From the NCBI GenBank assembly GCA_001803795.1, contig MHEK01000053.1, positions 15,332-52,789 of the forward strand: a stretch of DNA of 37,458 nucleotides, read 5' to 3'. Positions 7,466 to 15,292 of this stretch are shown here, piece after piece. The translations under genes were made by a program, and so were the position numbers. The stretch comes from Nitrospirae bacterium RBG_16_64_22. Lineage in GTDB: Bacteria; Nitrospirota; RBG-16-64-22. The stretch's first letter is position 1. Every line of letters begins with the position of its first letter. The notes below the pieces were generated by a model. That model searched no databases, was not told the origin of the DNA, and worked only from the letters and a program-made list of their open reading frames with translations.

Positions 7466-7577
7466 GGCGTTATTGGTCAATCGTCAATGGTTATTGGTCA
7501 ATGGTTATTGGTCAATCGTCAATCGTTATTGGTCATTCGTTACTCACCATTGACGATTGACTACTGACGAATAACGG
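7466..7577. repeat. TTATTGGTCAAT/CGTCAATG repeat block
   Basis: The whole 118-nt dapB-FAH gap is made of units such as GGTTATTGGTCAATCGTCAA in direct orientation. It ends with an inverted part (ACCATTGACGATTGACTAC, GACGAATAACGG), so the RNA could fold back on itself. Confidence 0.75.
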
Positions 7578-7581
7578 TTTT

Positions 7582-8388
7582 TCACTGCTTCAGTCCCAGG
7601 ACGTCCTGCATGTCGTAGAGTCCGGGCGGGCGGCCGAAGAGCCATCGCGCCGCAAGGACGGCGCCCCGCGCGAAGTTGCCCCGGGAGTGGGCCCGATGGA
7701 TGAACTCGAGCCTTTCTCCCGGTCCGGCGAAAATGACCGTGTGGTCGCCGACGACGTCTCCGCCGCGGAGGGTCTGGATGCCGATCTCCTGAGCGGCGCG
7801 CTCTTCCATGACGCCGTGCCGCTCGTACCGGGCGGTCTTCTCGAGGTCGCGCCCGAGAGCCTCGGCGACCACCTGGGCGAGACGGATGGCCGTTCCGCTC
7901 GGCGCGTCCTTCTTCAGCCGGTGGTGCATCTCGACGATCTCGACGTCGTAGTTGTCTCCGAGGGCCTTGGCGGCGACGGCCAGGACCTTGAGAAGGACGT
8001 TGACGCCCACGCTCATGTTGGGCGCGAGGACGATCGGGATCCTTTCCGACAACCGGCGGATCTCGTCCAACTGGTCCTTGCTGAAGCCGGTCGTGCCGAT
8101 GACGGCCGGGACCTTGTTCTCGGCGGCCGGCCCGAGATGCTCGATCGTTCCTTCCGGCGTGGTGAAGTCGATCATCGCCTGGGCTCCGGGCAGGACGGCT
8201 TCCAGCCTGTCGGTCAGGAGGACGCCCACCTTGCCCCGGCCGATCAGGTCTCCGATGTCCTTGCCGAAGGAGGGGTGCCCCTTCCTCTCGGTCGCCCCGC
8301 CCATCTTCAGGTCGCGGGCGTCCAGGACCGCCGAGACGATCTGGGAGCCCATTCGGCCGGCCGCGCCGGTCACGACGATTCGGTTCAT
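7582..8388 (-). CDS. dapB: 4-hydroxy-tetrahydrodipicolinate reductase
   Basis: DapB reduces HTPA to tetrahydrodipicolinate with NAD(P)H. The Rossmann motif VTGAAGRMG is at residues 5-13, and the catalytic/substrate segment EMHHRLKKDAPSGTA is near residue 155 with His-His and Lys in place. The C-terminal part contains FARGAVLAARWL. At 268 aa it has the typical length. The SD is weak. It is separated from dapA by a 300-nt repeat-filled gap, so it may also have its own promoter. Confidence 0.95.
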   Translation of the reverse strand: MNRIVVTGAAGRMGSQIVSAVLDARDLKMGGATERKGHPSFGKDIGDLIGRGKVGVLLTDRLEAVLPGAQAMIDFTTPEGTIEHLGPAAENKVPAVIGTTGFSKDQLDEIRRLSERIPIVLAPNMSVGVNVLLKVLAVAAKALGDNYDVEIVEMHHRLKKDAPSGTAIRLAQVVAEALGRDLEKTARYERHGVMEERAAQEIGIQTLRGGDVVGDHTVIFAGPGERLEFIHRAHSRGNFARGAVLAARWLFGRPPGLYDMQDVLGLKQ

Positions 8389-8688
8389 CCTAAGACCCGA
8401 AGGATCCGCAGATTGCGCGGATTACGCAGACAATCACACAAAAAGCCGCAGCGATTCCATGGTGAGTCATCGTGCGGGCGACCTGAGGTTCCAGAGAGAA
8501 GCCCTTGAGAATCTGCGAAAATCTGCGTCCATCTGCGGATAACCGCTCTTTTCGGGTTGAAGAACCCCGCCTTGAAAGGCGGGGATTCTCCGACCTCTAA
8601 GGTACTTTGCGTTATTTGCATTCGTGCGCCTTGACCCCGCCCCAAGGGGCGGGGATTGCGGCGCACTTTGCGGTTCATGGTTCGGCCC
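8389..8688. repeat. Repeat-filled gap between dapA and dapB with two CCCCGCC palindromes
   Basis: I see no gene here. CGCAGATT-type repeats lie at 8403-8432 and 8508-8540. Two near-identical palindromes, CCCCGCCTTGAAAGGCGGGG (8565-8584) and CCCCGCCCCAAGGGGCGGGG (8635-8654), are 50 nt apart and each is followed by ATT. They could be REP-like elements or act as mRNA-stabilising or terminating hairpins in the lysine operon; no T-run follows on either strand. Confidence 0.7.
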
Positions 8689-9576
8689 TCACGCGCGGAC
8701 GAGCCCGGCTGTCCGCAGGACGGTCCGGAGCTTTTCCTTGTTCCCCTCCCCCATGGGAGAGAGGGGGAGGCGCATCTCATCCGAGCACCGGCCCATGAGC
8801 GAGAGGGCCGTCTTCACCGGGATCGGGTTCGTCTCGAGGAACATCGCCCGGTTGAGGGGCTGGAGAGACTGGTGGACGCGGAGCGCTTCGTCCCGGTCTC
8901 CGCGCGTCCAGGCGTCGTAGAGGGCCGCGATCCGGTCCGGGGCGACGTTGGCCGTGACGGAGATCACGCCGACCCCGCCTATGGCGAGCGTCGGCAGGAA
9001 GGTCATGTCGTCGCCCGAGATGACGGCGAAATCCGGCCCGCACCGCTCGATCACCTCGCTGATCTGGTCGAGGTTCGCCGTCGCCTCCTTGATTCCGACG
9101 ATCCGGGGATGGCGCGAAAGCTCCTCCACCGCGGCCGGCAGCATGTTGACCGCCGTTCGTCCCGGGACGTTGTAGAGGACGATGGGGATGTCCACCGCGT
9201 CGGCGACGGCCCGGAAGTGGCGGACGAGGCCGTCCTGGGTCGGCTTGTTGTAGTACGGCGTGATGAGGAGGGCGCCGTCGGCGCCCGCCGTCTTGGCGCG
9301 CCGGGTCAGGGCAATCGCCTCATCCGTCGAGTTGGACCCCGTTCCCGCGAGGACAGGGACGCGCTTTGCGGCGGCCTTGACGACAATCTCCACGACGCGG
9401 CCGTGCTCGTCGTGGGAGAGCGTGGCCGATTCGCCCGTCGTTCCGCAAGGCACGATCCCGTCCGTCCCGGCGGCGATCTGGAACTCCACCAAAGCCCGGA
9501 GGGCTTCCTCGTCGACTCTCCCGTTCTTGAAGGGCGTCACGATGGCAACGTAGGCGCCCGAAAAGCGCGGACTCAT
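8689..9576 (-). CDS. dapA: 4-hydroxy-tetrahydrodipicolinate synthase
   Basis: DapA condenses pyruvate with aspartate semialdehyde. It shows CGTTGES (residues 44-50), YYNKPTQ, the catalytic Tyr135 in YNVPGRT and the Schiff-base Lys163 in GIKEA. I prefer the second ATG (9576): it gives an ATGA overlap with the dapF stop and leaves GGAGG at spacing 7, whereas the in-frame ATG at 9582 is only 1 nt from it. The product has 295 aa, the family length. The GC-rich 3' end resembles a dispersed repeat but encodes the usual LPLSPMGEGNKEKLR tail. Confidence 0.95.
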   Translation of the reverse strand: MSPRFSGAYVAIVTPFKNGRVDEEALRALVEFQIAAGTDGIVPCGTTGESATLSHDEHGRVVEIVVKAAAKRVPVLAGTGSNSTDEAIALTRRAKTAGADGALLITPYYNKPTQDGLVRHFRAVADAVDIPIVLYNVPGRTAVNMLPAAVEELSRHPRIVGIKEATANLDQISEVIERCGPDFAVISGDDMTFLPTLAIGGVGVISVTANVAPDRIAALYDAWTRGDRDEALRVHQSLQPLNRAMFLETNPIPVKTALSLMGRCSDEMRLPLSPMGEGNKEKLRTVLRTAGLVRA

Positions 9577-10415
9577 TCCCATGCCTCCCGCGTAAGCTCG
9601 CCCTTGCAGACGATCCGGGCGTCTCCTTCCAGGTCGATCTCCCCGAACGTTCCATTCGACCTGGCGAAGTGGACCGTGAGATCGATTCCGCTTCGCGCCG
9701 CCAGCGTGACCGGCGAGTCGACGAGACCGCGCGCCGCGGCGACCACGGCCGAGGCGACCGAGCCTGTGCCGCAGGCGAGCGTTTCACCCTCGACGCCCCG
9801 TTCGTATGTCCGGATTCGCATCGCGTGGCGTCCGTCCACGCGCACGAAGTTGGCGTTCGCGCCGGCCGGGGCGAACTCGGGATGGAACCGGATCGCGCGT
9901 CCCACTCCGGAGACGTCCATCGAGCCGGGGTCATCGACGAAAACGACGGCGTGAGGGACGCCGGTGTTGACGAAGTCGGCGGAGAAATCCGTCCCGCCCT
10001 CGATCGGAAGCCGGACGCCGAGAGCCAGAGCGCGCGGCTCCGTCAGCCGGACGCGGACGCGGCCTCCCTCGACCCGCGCCTGGATGGGGCCCGCGATCGT
10101 CTCGAACGTCATCCGGGCAGGCGCGATCCCGTTCAGGTGCGCGAAGCGGGCGGCGCACCGCGCGCCGTTCCCGCACATCTCCGCCTCCGATCCGTCGGCG
10201 TTGAAAAAGCGCCACTTGAAATCGGCCGCGCCGGAGGCGGACTCGATCAGGATCAGTCCGTCCGCCCCGAGCGAGACGTGAGGCGCGCAGAGACGCGGAA
10301 CGCGGGGCCGAATCTCGTCAGCGGAGACGAGCCCCGTCCGGTTGTCGATCAGGATGAAGTCGTTTCCCGCGCCGGACATCTTCCAGAACGGGATCGAATC
10401 GGGGAGGCGGGTCAC
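9573..10415 (-). CDS. dapF: Diaminopimelate epimerase
   Basis: DapF converts LL-DAP to meso-DAP for lysine and peptidoglycan. It shows KMSGAGNDF at the N-terminus and both catalytic Cys, in EMCGNGARC and LACGTGSVAS. The start is GTG 10415, which overlaps the stop of the TPR gene (GTGA); this gives 280 aa, as expected. The frame is open to 10682, but that part overlaps the TPR gene and is not like DapF. It is coupled to dapA downstream. Confidence 0.95.
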   Translation of the reverse strand: MTRLPDSIPFWKMSGAGNDFILIDNRTGLVSADEIRPRVPRLCAPHVSLGADGLILIESASGAADFKWRFFNADGSEAEMCGNGARCAARFAHLNGIAPARMTFETIAGPIQARVEGGRVRVRLTEPRALALGVRLPIEGGTDFSADFVNTGVPHAVVFVDDPGSMDVSGVGRAIRFHPEFAPAGANANFVRVDGRHAMRIRTYERGVEGETLACGTGSVASAVVAAARGLVDSPVTLAARSGIDLTVHFARSNGTFGEIDLEGDARIVCKGELTREAWE

Positions 10416-10891
10416 GATGCCTTCTTCTTGATGAGCCGGTGGCTGACCATGCCGAGGAGCTTGTTGATCGGGTGATCCCGGTCCAGGGACCCGATGAAGG
10501 GCTTCCGGCGCGGCTGGAGCTTCTTCAGCATCGAGAGGAGCTCGCGGTGGCCGTTCTCCGCCACGAGGCCCCGGCGGAGGACCAGGGCGGCCTCCTCCTT
10601 CTGGCGCGACTTCTCGTACACAGTGGCCAGGTTGACGTACCACTGCCCGACGTAAGGCTGTTCGTCGATGGCCTTCCGGCAAAGCTCGATCGCTTTCTTC
10701 ACGTCGCGCCGGACCAGTGCCGTGAGGACGCCGATGTAGGAGATGAAGCGCGGGTCTCCCGGGGCGAGATCGAGTCCCTTCTCGAACACTGCCAGGGCCT
10801 GGCCGTGGTAGCCGCCCCTGTACAGGGTCTGCCCCAGCTTGTAGAACTCCGCGGGCGTCTTGGGTTCCGCGTGGGCCTTTTGCTCCGTCAT
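10412..10891 (-). CDS. TPR-repeat protein between lysA and dapF
   Basis: 159 aa. Tetratricopeptide repeats cover residues ~13-115 (AEFYKLGQTLYRGGYHGQALAVFEKGLDLAPGD, then WYVNLATVYEKSRQKEEAALVLRRGL), followed by a basic tail ending KKKAS. It has no signal peptide or membrane segment, so it is probably a cytoplasmic scaffold. SD AAGGAG precedes the ATG, 19 nt after lysA. It overlaps dapF by 4 nt and is therefore a full operon member. The partner is unknown; its conserved-looking position suggests something tied to lysine or cell-wall precursor synthesis, which is speculation. Confidence 0.85.
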   Translation of the reverse strand: MTEQKAHAEPKTPAEFYKLGQTLYRGGYHGQALAVFEKGLDLAPGDPRFISYIGVLTALVRRDVKKAIELCRKAIDEQPYVGQWYVNLATVYEKSRQKEEAALVLRRGLVAENGHRELLSMLKKLQPRRKPFIGSLDRDHPINKLLGMVSHRLIKKKAS

Positions 10892-10910
10892 CTGTCTGGC
10901 TCCTTTTCGA

Positions 10911-12170
10911 TCAGGCCAGGAGAAGTTCCGGGATCTGTTCGCCCCTCACCAGGTCCTCGAAGGTCTCCCGCTCGCGGACGATGAAAAAATTGTCGTCCCT
11001 GACCATCGCTTCCGGAATTCGGGGGCGCGAGTTGTAGTTGGACGACATTGTGAAGCCGTACGCGCCCGCGCTCATGACGGCGAGAAGGTCGCCGGAGGAG
11101 ACGGGCGGGATCTCCCGGTCCTTGGCGAGAAAATCGCCAGACTCGCAGATCGGCCCAACGATGTCGGCCTTCACGGGCTTCCCCCCTCTCTCCCGGACGG
11201 GGACGACGGCGTGATACGCCCCGTACAGAGAGGGGCGCGTGAGATCGTTCATCGCCGCGTCGACGATGACGAACGTCTTCCCGCCGGAGCGCTTCACGTA
11301 GAGGACGCGCGTCACCAGGATGCCGGCGTTCCCGACGAGCGCCCGCCCCGGTTCCAGGACGAGCGTACAGCCAAGGCCGTCGAGGAGAGGAAGAACGGCG
11401 CCGGCGAGCTCGTCCGGATGCGGAGGGGTCTCGTCCTTGTACACGATCCCAAGGCCGCCGCCGACGTCGATCTGGCGGATGTCGATTCCCTCCGCCCTCA
11501 GGTTCCTGACGAGATCGACGATCCGCGCGAGGGCATCGGCGAACGGCTGAACCTCGGTGAGCTGTGAGCCGATGTGATGGTGAATGCCGACGAGCGCAAT
11601 GTTCGAAAGCGCGCGGGCTTCCCGGTAGTGTTCAAGCGCCTCCTCGATCGCGATGCCGAACTTGTACTTCCTAAGGCCGGTCGAGATGTACGGATGAGTC
11701 TTGGGATCGATGTCCGGATTCACCCGGAGGGCGATCGGCGCCTTCTTTCCCATTCTTCCGGCGACTTCGTTGATCGCGGCCAGCTCCTCGCGGGATTCGA
11801 CGTTGAGCATCCGGATGCCGGCCTCCAGCGCGGCCTGGATCTCGCTTCGCTTCTTGCCAACGCCGGCGAAAACGATCCGGTCGGCGGGGACGCCCGCCCT
11901 GAGAGCGCGGAAGAGTTCGCCGCCCGAGACGATATCGGCCCCCCCGCCTTCCTTCGCGAAGAGGGAAAGGACGGCGAGGTTCGAGTTCGCCTTGACGGCG
12001 AAGCACGTCAAATGGGGCATCCCGCTGAACGCCCCGTCGAACGCCCGGAAGTTGTCGGTCAGCGCCGCGTGGCTGTAGAGGTAGAAGGGCGTGTCGATCC
12101 GGTCCGCGACGGCGGAGACGGAGACGTCCTCGGCGTGAAAAGAGCCGTTTCGGTATTCGAATGACGCCAA
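10911..12170 (-). CDS. lysA: Diaminopimelate decarboxylase
   Basis: LysA decarboxylates meso-DAP to lysine. It shows the PLP lysine Lys60 in FAVKANSN, the HHHIGSQ and GGGLGI phosphate-binding segments, EPGRALVGNAG, the catalytic CESGDFLAKDR and the C-terminal AYGFTMSSNYNSRPR. At 419 aa it has normal length. The start codon is TTG (12168-12170) with GAGGT at spacing about 8. The region upstream to 12654 is repeats, so lysA could have its own promoter or be read from the lipoprotein gene. Confidence 0.95.
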   Translation of the reverse strand: MASFEYRNGSFHAEDVSVSAVADRIDTPFYLYSHAALTDNFRAFDGAFSGMPHLTCFAVKANSNLAVLSLFAKEGGGADIVSGGELFRALRAGVPADRIVFAGVGKKRSEIQAALEAGIRMLNVESREELAAINEVAGRMGKKAPIALRVNPDIDPKTHPYISTGLRKYKFGIAIEEALEHYREARALSNIALVGIHHHIGSQLTEVQPFADALARIVDLVRNLRAEGIDIRQIDVGGGLGIVYKDETPPHPDELAGAVLPLLDGLGCTLVLEPGRALVGNAGILVTRVLYVKRSGGKTFVIVDAAMNDLTRPSLYGAYHAVVPVRERGGKPVKADIVGPICESGDFLAKDREIPPVSSGDLLAVMSAGAYGFTMSSNYNSRPRIPEAMVRDDNFFIVRERETFEDLVRGEQIPELLLA

Positions 12171-12654
12171 AACCTTGCACCTCTTTCTCGATCGAACACG
12201 GGCCTGTCGGGCCGCGCAACCCCGGCCGGATTGCCGAGGGCCGCGCGTCCGAATATATCAGCCGGGACAGGGGTTTTCAATACTCTTTGTGGGTGGGGAA
12301 TCGGTCGATCGGTGAATGGGTGAATCGGTCGATCGGTGAATGGGTGAATCGGTGAATGGGTGAATGGGAGAATCGAAGAATCGAAGCCCCCTCCCGTTCG
12401 ATGGGTGTTCAGGGCGGGGGTGAAGAAAAGCCGGCTGGTCGGGCAACCGGTGAATCGGCGCCCTTATCTTGTGGTCTCGGGGTCCCGGCGTTTTCACCCC
12501 CGCAGGGCAACACACCGTATTCAAGAAAGGCAGATTGAAAATTGGAAATTGTAAATTTCAAATTGTAAATTGCCGAAGACACTCATCCCATTCCTCGCCG
12601 GCTTTCGTTGTCCGGTTCTTCGTTGCTTGTCTTCCAATTTCAAATTTCCAATTT
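12171..12654. repeat. Long repeat-filled spacer between the Fn3 lipoprotein gene and lysA
   Basis: No gene is visible in 484 nt. Contents in order: GTGAATNG octamers with some GGTCGATC variants at 12299-12386; a large inverted repeat whose arms (12414-12435 and 12485-12503) share GCGGGGGTGAA and GCCGG and flank about 50 nt; and two oppositely oriented blocks of the AAATTGG family (12533-12572 and 12631-12675) that can pair. The last block supplies the lipoprotein stop codon. Confidence 0.7.
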
Positions 12655-13851
12655 TCAATTTCCAATTTTCAATTCCTTTTTCCGAACGGAGACCTTGGCG
12701 GGGGAGGACGGCGGCGATTCGTTCGGCGGCTGGGCGCGGTCGTAGGCCGTGATCGTGTAGACGTACGTGACGCCGGGGCGCGCGGTCTTGTCTTCGTAGG
12801 CCGTCTGGCCGGCGGAAGCCGTCGCGATCTTCCGGCTCCGCCCGCCCGCCTCGTCGCTCCGGTAGAGGTGATACCCGGCGGTGTCTTCCTCGGGGCTCGG
12901 TGACCATGAGAGCCGAACGCGGCCGCCCGCCGCTTCCGCCTTGAGACCCTGCGGCGGCGACGGAGGGGTCTTGTCGATTGTCACGACGGAGACGGATGCG
13001 GACCGTTCACCCGCGTGCCAGGGGGGCCTCGCTGACGCGACGGCGGCGACCGAATAGGTGTAGCGGAGGCCCGGCGAAAGGTGGAGGTCGGTGTAGGCCG
13101 GATCGCGGACCGGCTCGGGCGACACCTGGATTTCCCGGGCCTCTTTTTCGGACGTTCGGAAGACGAGATACCCGGAGACGGCCGCCCGGCCCGCCTCCGC
13201 GGGGGGAGCGGTCCACGTGAGCGCGGCCGTGTCCTCCCCCGGCGCGCCGGAAAGGTCGGAGGGCGGGACGGGAGGAAGTGAAAGCGCGACCGTAACCGCC
13301 TTCGACGCTTTGCCCTTGTAGTCTCTCTTTGTGACCGCGGCGACCTGGTACGAGTAGGTTCGCCCGTGGGGGAGTCCGCCGGGATAGAGACCGCCGCCCC
13401 TGTCCTCGAACCGGATGCGGTTTCCTTCCACCTCGCCGGGCTTGGGATCGTCGAGGTCGACCCGGCCGACCGCCTGATGCTCGCATTCGCACTTGTCCCC
13501 CTTGGCCGACGGCGGAACTTCCCCGCGGAGGACGATGAATCCTGAGATGTCCGCGGCGAGCGTTCCGTCCGTGTTCTTGCGCGGTTTTGTCCACGCGAGG
13601 GAGACGTTCTTGCCGCGAGGAGCCGCTTCGAGGTCGGTCACGGCCTCGGGAACGACCGAGCCGGGGACGATGGGGGGACCTTTCTTTCCGCAGGACAAGG
13701 ATGCGGCGCCGAGCAGGAGAAAAAGCGCGCCGAAGGCGAGCAGGGGAGCCTGAACCGGCCGCAGGCAATCCCCCTTGGCCCCCCTTTGGCAAAGGGGGGG
13801 TGGGGGGATTTGACCCGGCTTGTCGTTCGCCGGAGCGGCGTCGAATATCAT
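12655..13851 (-). CDS. LptM-like lipoprotein with fibronectin type III domains
   Basis: 398 aa from ATG 13851, which overlaps the argH stop (ATGA). An N-terminal hydrophobic signal ends at a lipobox-like SLSC, and the mature protein begins CGKKGPPIVPGS, the CGxKGP start known from LptM/YifL lipoproteins encoded near lysA-dapF. After it come about three Fn3-like beta-sandwich units (EAVTDLEAAPRGKNVSLAWT..., PPVPPSDLSGAPGEDTAALTWTAP..., PPSPPQGLKAEAAGGRVRLSWSPS...). It is probably anchored in the outer or inner membrane facing the periplasm. Two oddities: a palindromic CCCCCTTTGGCAAAGGGGG repeat is translated before the signal core, and the last residues (ELKIGN) come from the AT-rich repeat. 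The lipobox -3 residue is Ser, not Leu. Confidence 0.82.
   Translation of the reverse strand: MIFDAAPANDKPGQIPPPPLCQRGAKGDCLRPVQAPLLAFGALFLLLGAASLSCGKKGPPIVPGSVVPEAVTDLEAAPRGKNVSLAWTKPRKNTDGTLAADISGFIVLRGEVPPSAKGDKCECEHQAVGRVDLDDPKPGEVEGNRIRFEDRGGGLYPGGLPHGRTYSYQVAAVTKRDYKGKASKAVTVALSLPPVPPSDLSGAPGEDTAALTWTAPPAEAGRAAVSGYLVFRTSEKEAREIQVSPEPVRDPAYTDLHLSPGLRYTYSVAAVASARPPWHAGERSASVSVVTIDKTPPSPPQGLKAEAAGGRVRLSWSPSPEEDTAGYHLYRSDEAGGRSRKIATASAGQTAYEDKTARPGVTYVYTITAYDRAQPPNESPPSSPAKVSVRKKELKIGN
13769..13812. repeat. CCCCCTTTGGCAAAGGGGG palindromic repeat inside the lipoprotein 5' end
   Basis: A 9-bp stem (CCCCCCTTT/AAAGGGGGG, 13779-13799) lies within a GC-rich element of a type that is widespread in related genomes as an intergenic repeat. 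Here it is in frame and encodes PPPPLCQRGAKGDC ahead of the signal peptide core. Confidence 0.65.
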
Positions 13852-15290
13852 GCGGGTCCCGCCAGCCGCCGCTCCCAGAACTCGATCTGGGCCGAGACGG
13901 ATCCGGGAGAGGTGCCTCCCGGGCTCTTCCGGCGGCGGATCGAGTCGAGCGGGTCGACGCGCCTGAGCGATTTCCGGTCGAACGCCGGTTCGTGACGCCT
14001 GAGATCGGCCAGGGTCAACTGGTCGAGCGTCCGCCCCTTCTCCTGGCACTCACGGACGATTCGCCCAACGACTTCGTGGGCCGTCCGGAATGGAACGCCT
14101 TTCTCCACGAGATCGTCCGCGAGGTCGGTCGCCGTCGTGAACCCTTCCCTGACCGCATTCCTCATCCGTTGTTCGTCGAACGAGACCCGGCTGACGAGGG
14201 CCGTCATGACGGCGAGCGTCCGTCCGACGGTGTCGGCCGTGTCGAAGAGGGGCTCCTTGTCCTCCTGCATATCCCTGTTGTAGCTGAGCGGCAGTCCTTT
14301 CATCACCGTGAGAAGGGCGATGAAGTTGCCCGCCGCGCGGCCAGCTTTCCCGCGGGCGATCTCGGCCACGTCGGGGTTCTTCTTCTGGGGCATCAGAGAG
14401 GAGCCCGTGGCGAAGGAATCCGGGATGCGGACAAAGCCGAATTCGGCCGTATTCCAGAGGACGATCTCCTCGGCCAGCCGGGAAAGGTGCACGGCCAGGA
14501 TAGCCGCCCCCGCCAGGTATTCGAGGGCCGGGTCGCGGTCCGAGACGGCGTCGATCGAGTTCCGGGTGATCCGCGGGAACCCGAGCAGTTTCGCTGTGAA
14601 GGCCCGGTCGATGGGGTGAGGCGTTCCGGCCAGGGCGCCCGACCCCAGGGGCATGACATTGATCCGATTGAAGGCGTCGCGGAGCCGCTCCCGGTCCCGC
14701 TCCAGCATCTCGACGTGGGCGAGGAGGTGGTGGGCGAGGAGCACCGGCTGGGCGCGCTGGAGGTGCGTGTACCCGGGCATGACGGTCTCCTGGCCCCGGG
14801 AGGCCTGCGCGAGGAGCGCCCTCTGCAGGCCGGCGATCTGGCGGTCATGTTCGTGGACGATGTCCCTCAGGTAGAGCCTGAGATCGAGAGCGACCTGGTC
14901 GTTCCGGCTCCGCGCCGTGTGAAGACGCCGCCCCGCGTCCCCGATCATCTCCGTGAGCCGGGCCTCGACGTTCATGTGGACGTCCTCGAGGTCCGTCCGC
15001 CACGTGAATCGGCCCTCCTCGATTTCCCGACGGATCTTCTCCAGGCCGCGGACGATCTCCGCGCCGTCGGCCTTCGAGATGATGCGGCATTTGGCGAGCA
15101 TCTTCGCGTGGGCGATCGAGCCGGCGATGTCGTACGGGGCGAGCCGGTGATCGAACGAGACCGACTGCGTGTAGGCCTCGACGAGCGGATCGGTCCTCTC
15201 CGCAAACCGGCCGCCCCAAGGCTTCCGGGGCTTGCGGCCGACCGGGGCTTTCGCGCTGGATTTCCTTCTTGTCCGGGAGGCTGACGGCAT
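13848..15290 (-). CDS. argH: Argininosuccinate lyase
   Basis: ArgH splits argininosuccinate into arginine and fumarate. It shows HTARSRNDQ (residues 124-132), the catalytic-base region MPGYTHLQRAQP with His175, and the fumarase/aspartase-family signature GSSLMPQKKNPD (296-307). At 480 aa it has a basic N-terminal extension of about 20 residues over the family norm (MPSASRTRRKSSAKAPVGRK), so a later start is possible. It begins 2 nt after the argG stop, and its own stop overlaps the lipoprotein start. Confidence 0.95.
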   Translation of the reverse strand: MPSASRTRRKSSAKAPVGRKPRKPWGGRFAERTDPLVEAYTQSVSFDHRLAPYDIAGSIAHAKMLAKCRIISKADGAEIVRGLEKIRREIEEGRFTWRTDLEDVHMNVEARLTEMIGDAGRRLHTARSRNDQVALDLRLYLRDIVHEHDRQIAGLQRALLAQASRGQETVMPGYTHLQRAQPVLLAHHLLAHVEMLERDRERLRDAFNRINVMPLGSGALAGTPHPIDRAFTAKLLGFPRITRNSIDAVSDRDPALEYLAGAAILAVHLSRLAEEIVLWNTAEFGFVRIPDSFATGSSLMPQKKNPDVAEIARGKAGRAAGNFIALLTVMKGLPLSYNRDMQEDKEPLFDTADTVGRTLAVMTALVSRVSFDEQRMRNAVREGFTTATDLADDLVEKGVPFRTAHEVVGRIVRECQEKGRTLDQLTLADLRRHEPAFDRKSLRRVDPLDSIRRRKSPGGTSPGSVSAQIEFWERRLAGPA

Positions 15291-15292
15291 GG

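Noticed and set aside
8740-8775. CCCTCCCCC/GGGGGAG dispersed repeat at the dapA 3' end
   Set aside because: The stretch encodes the normal DapA C-terminus (LPLSPMGEGNKEK), so the palindrome is probably codon-driven.
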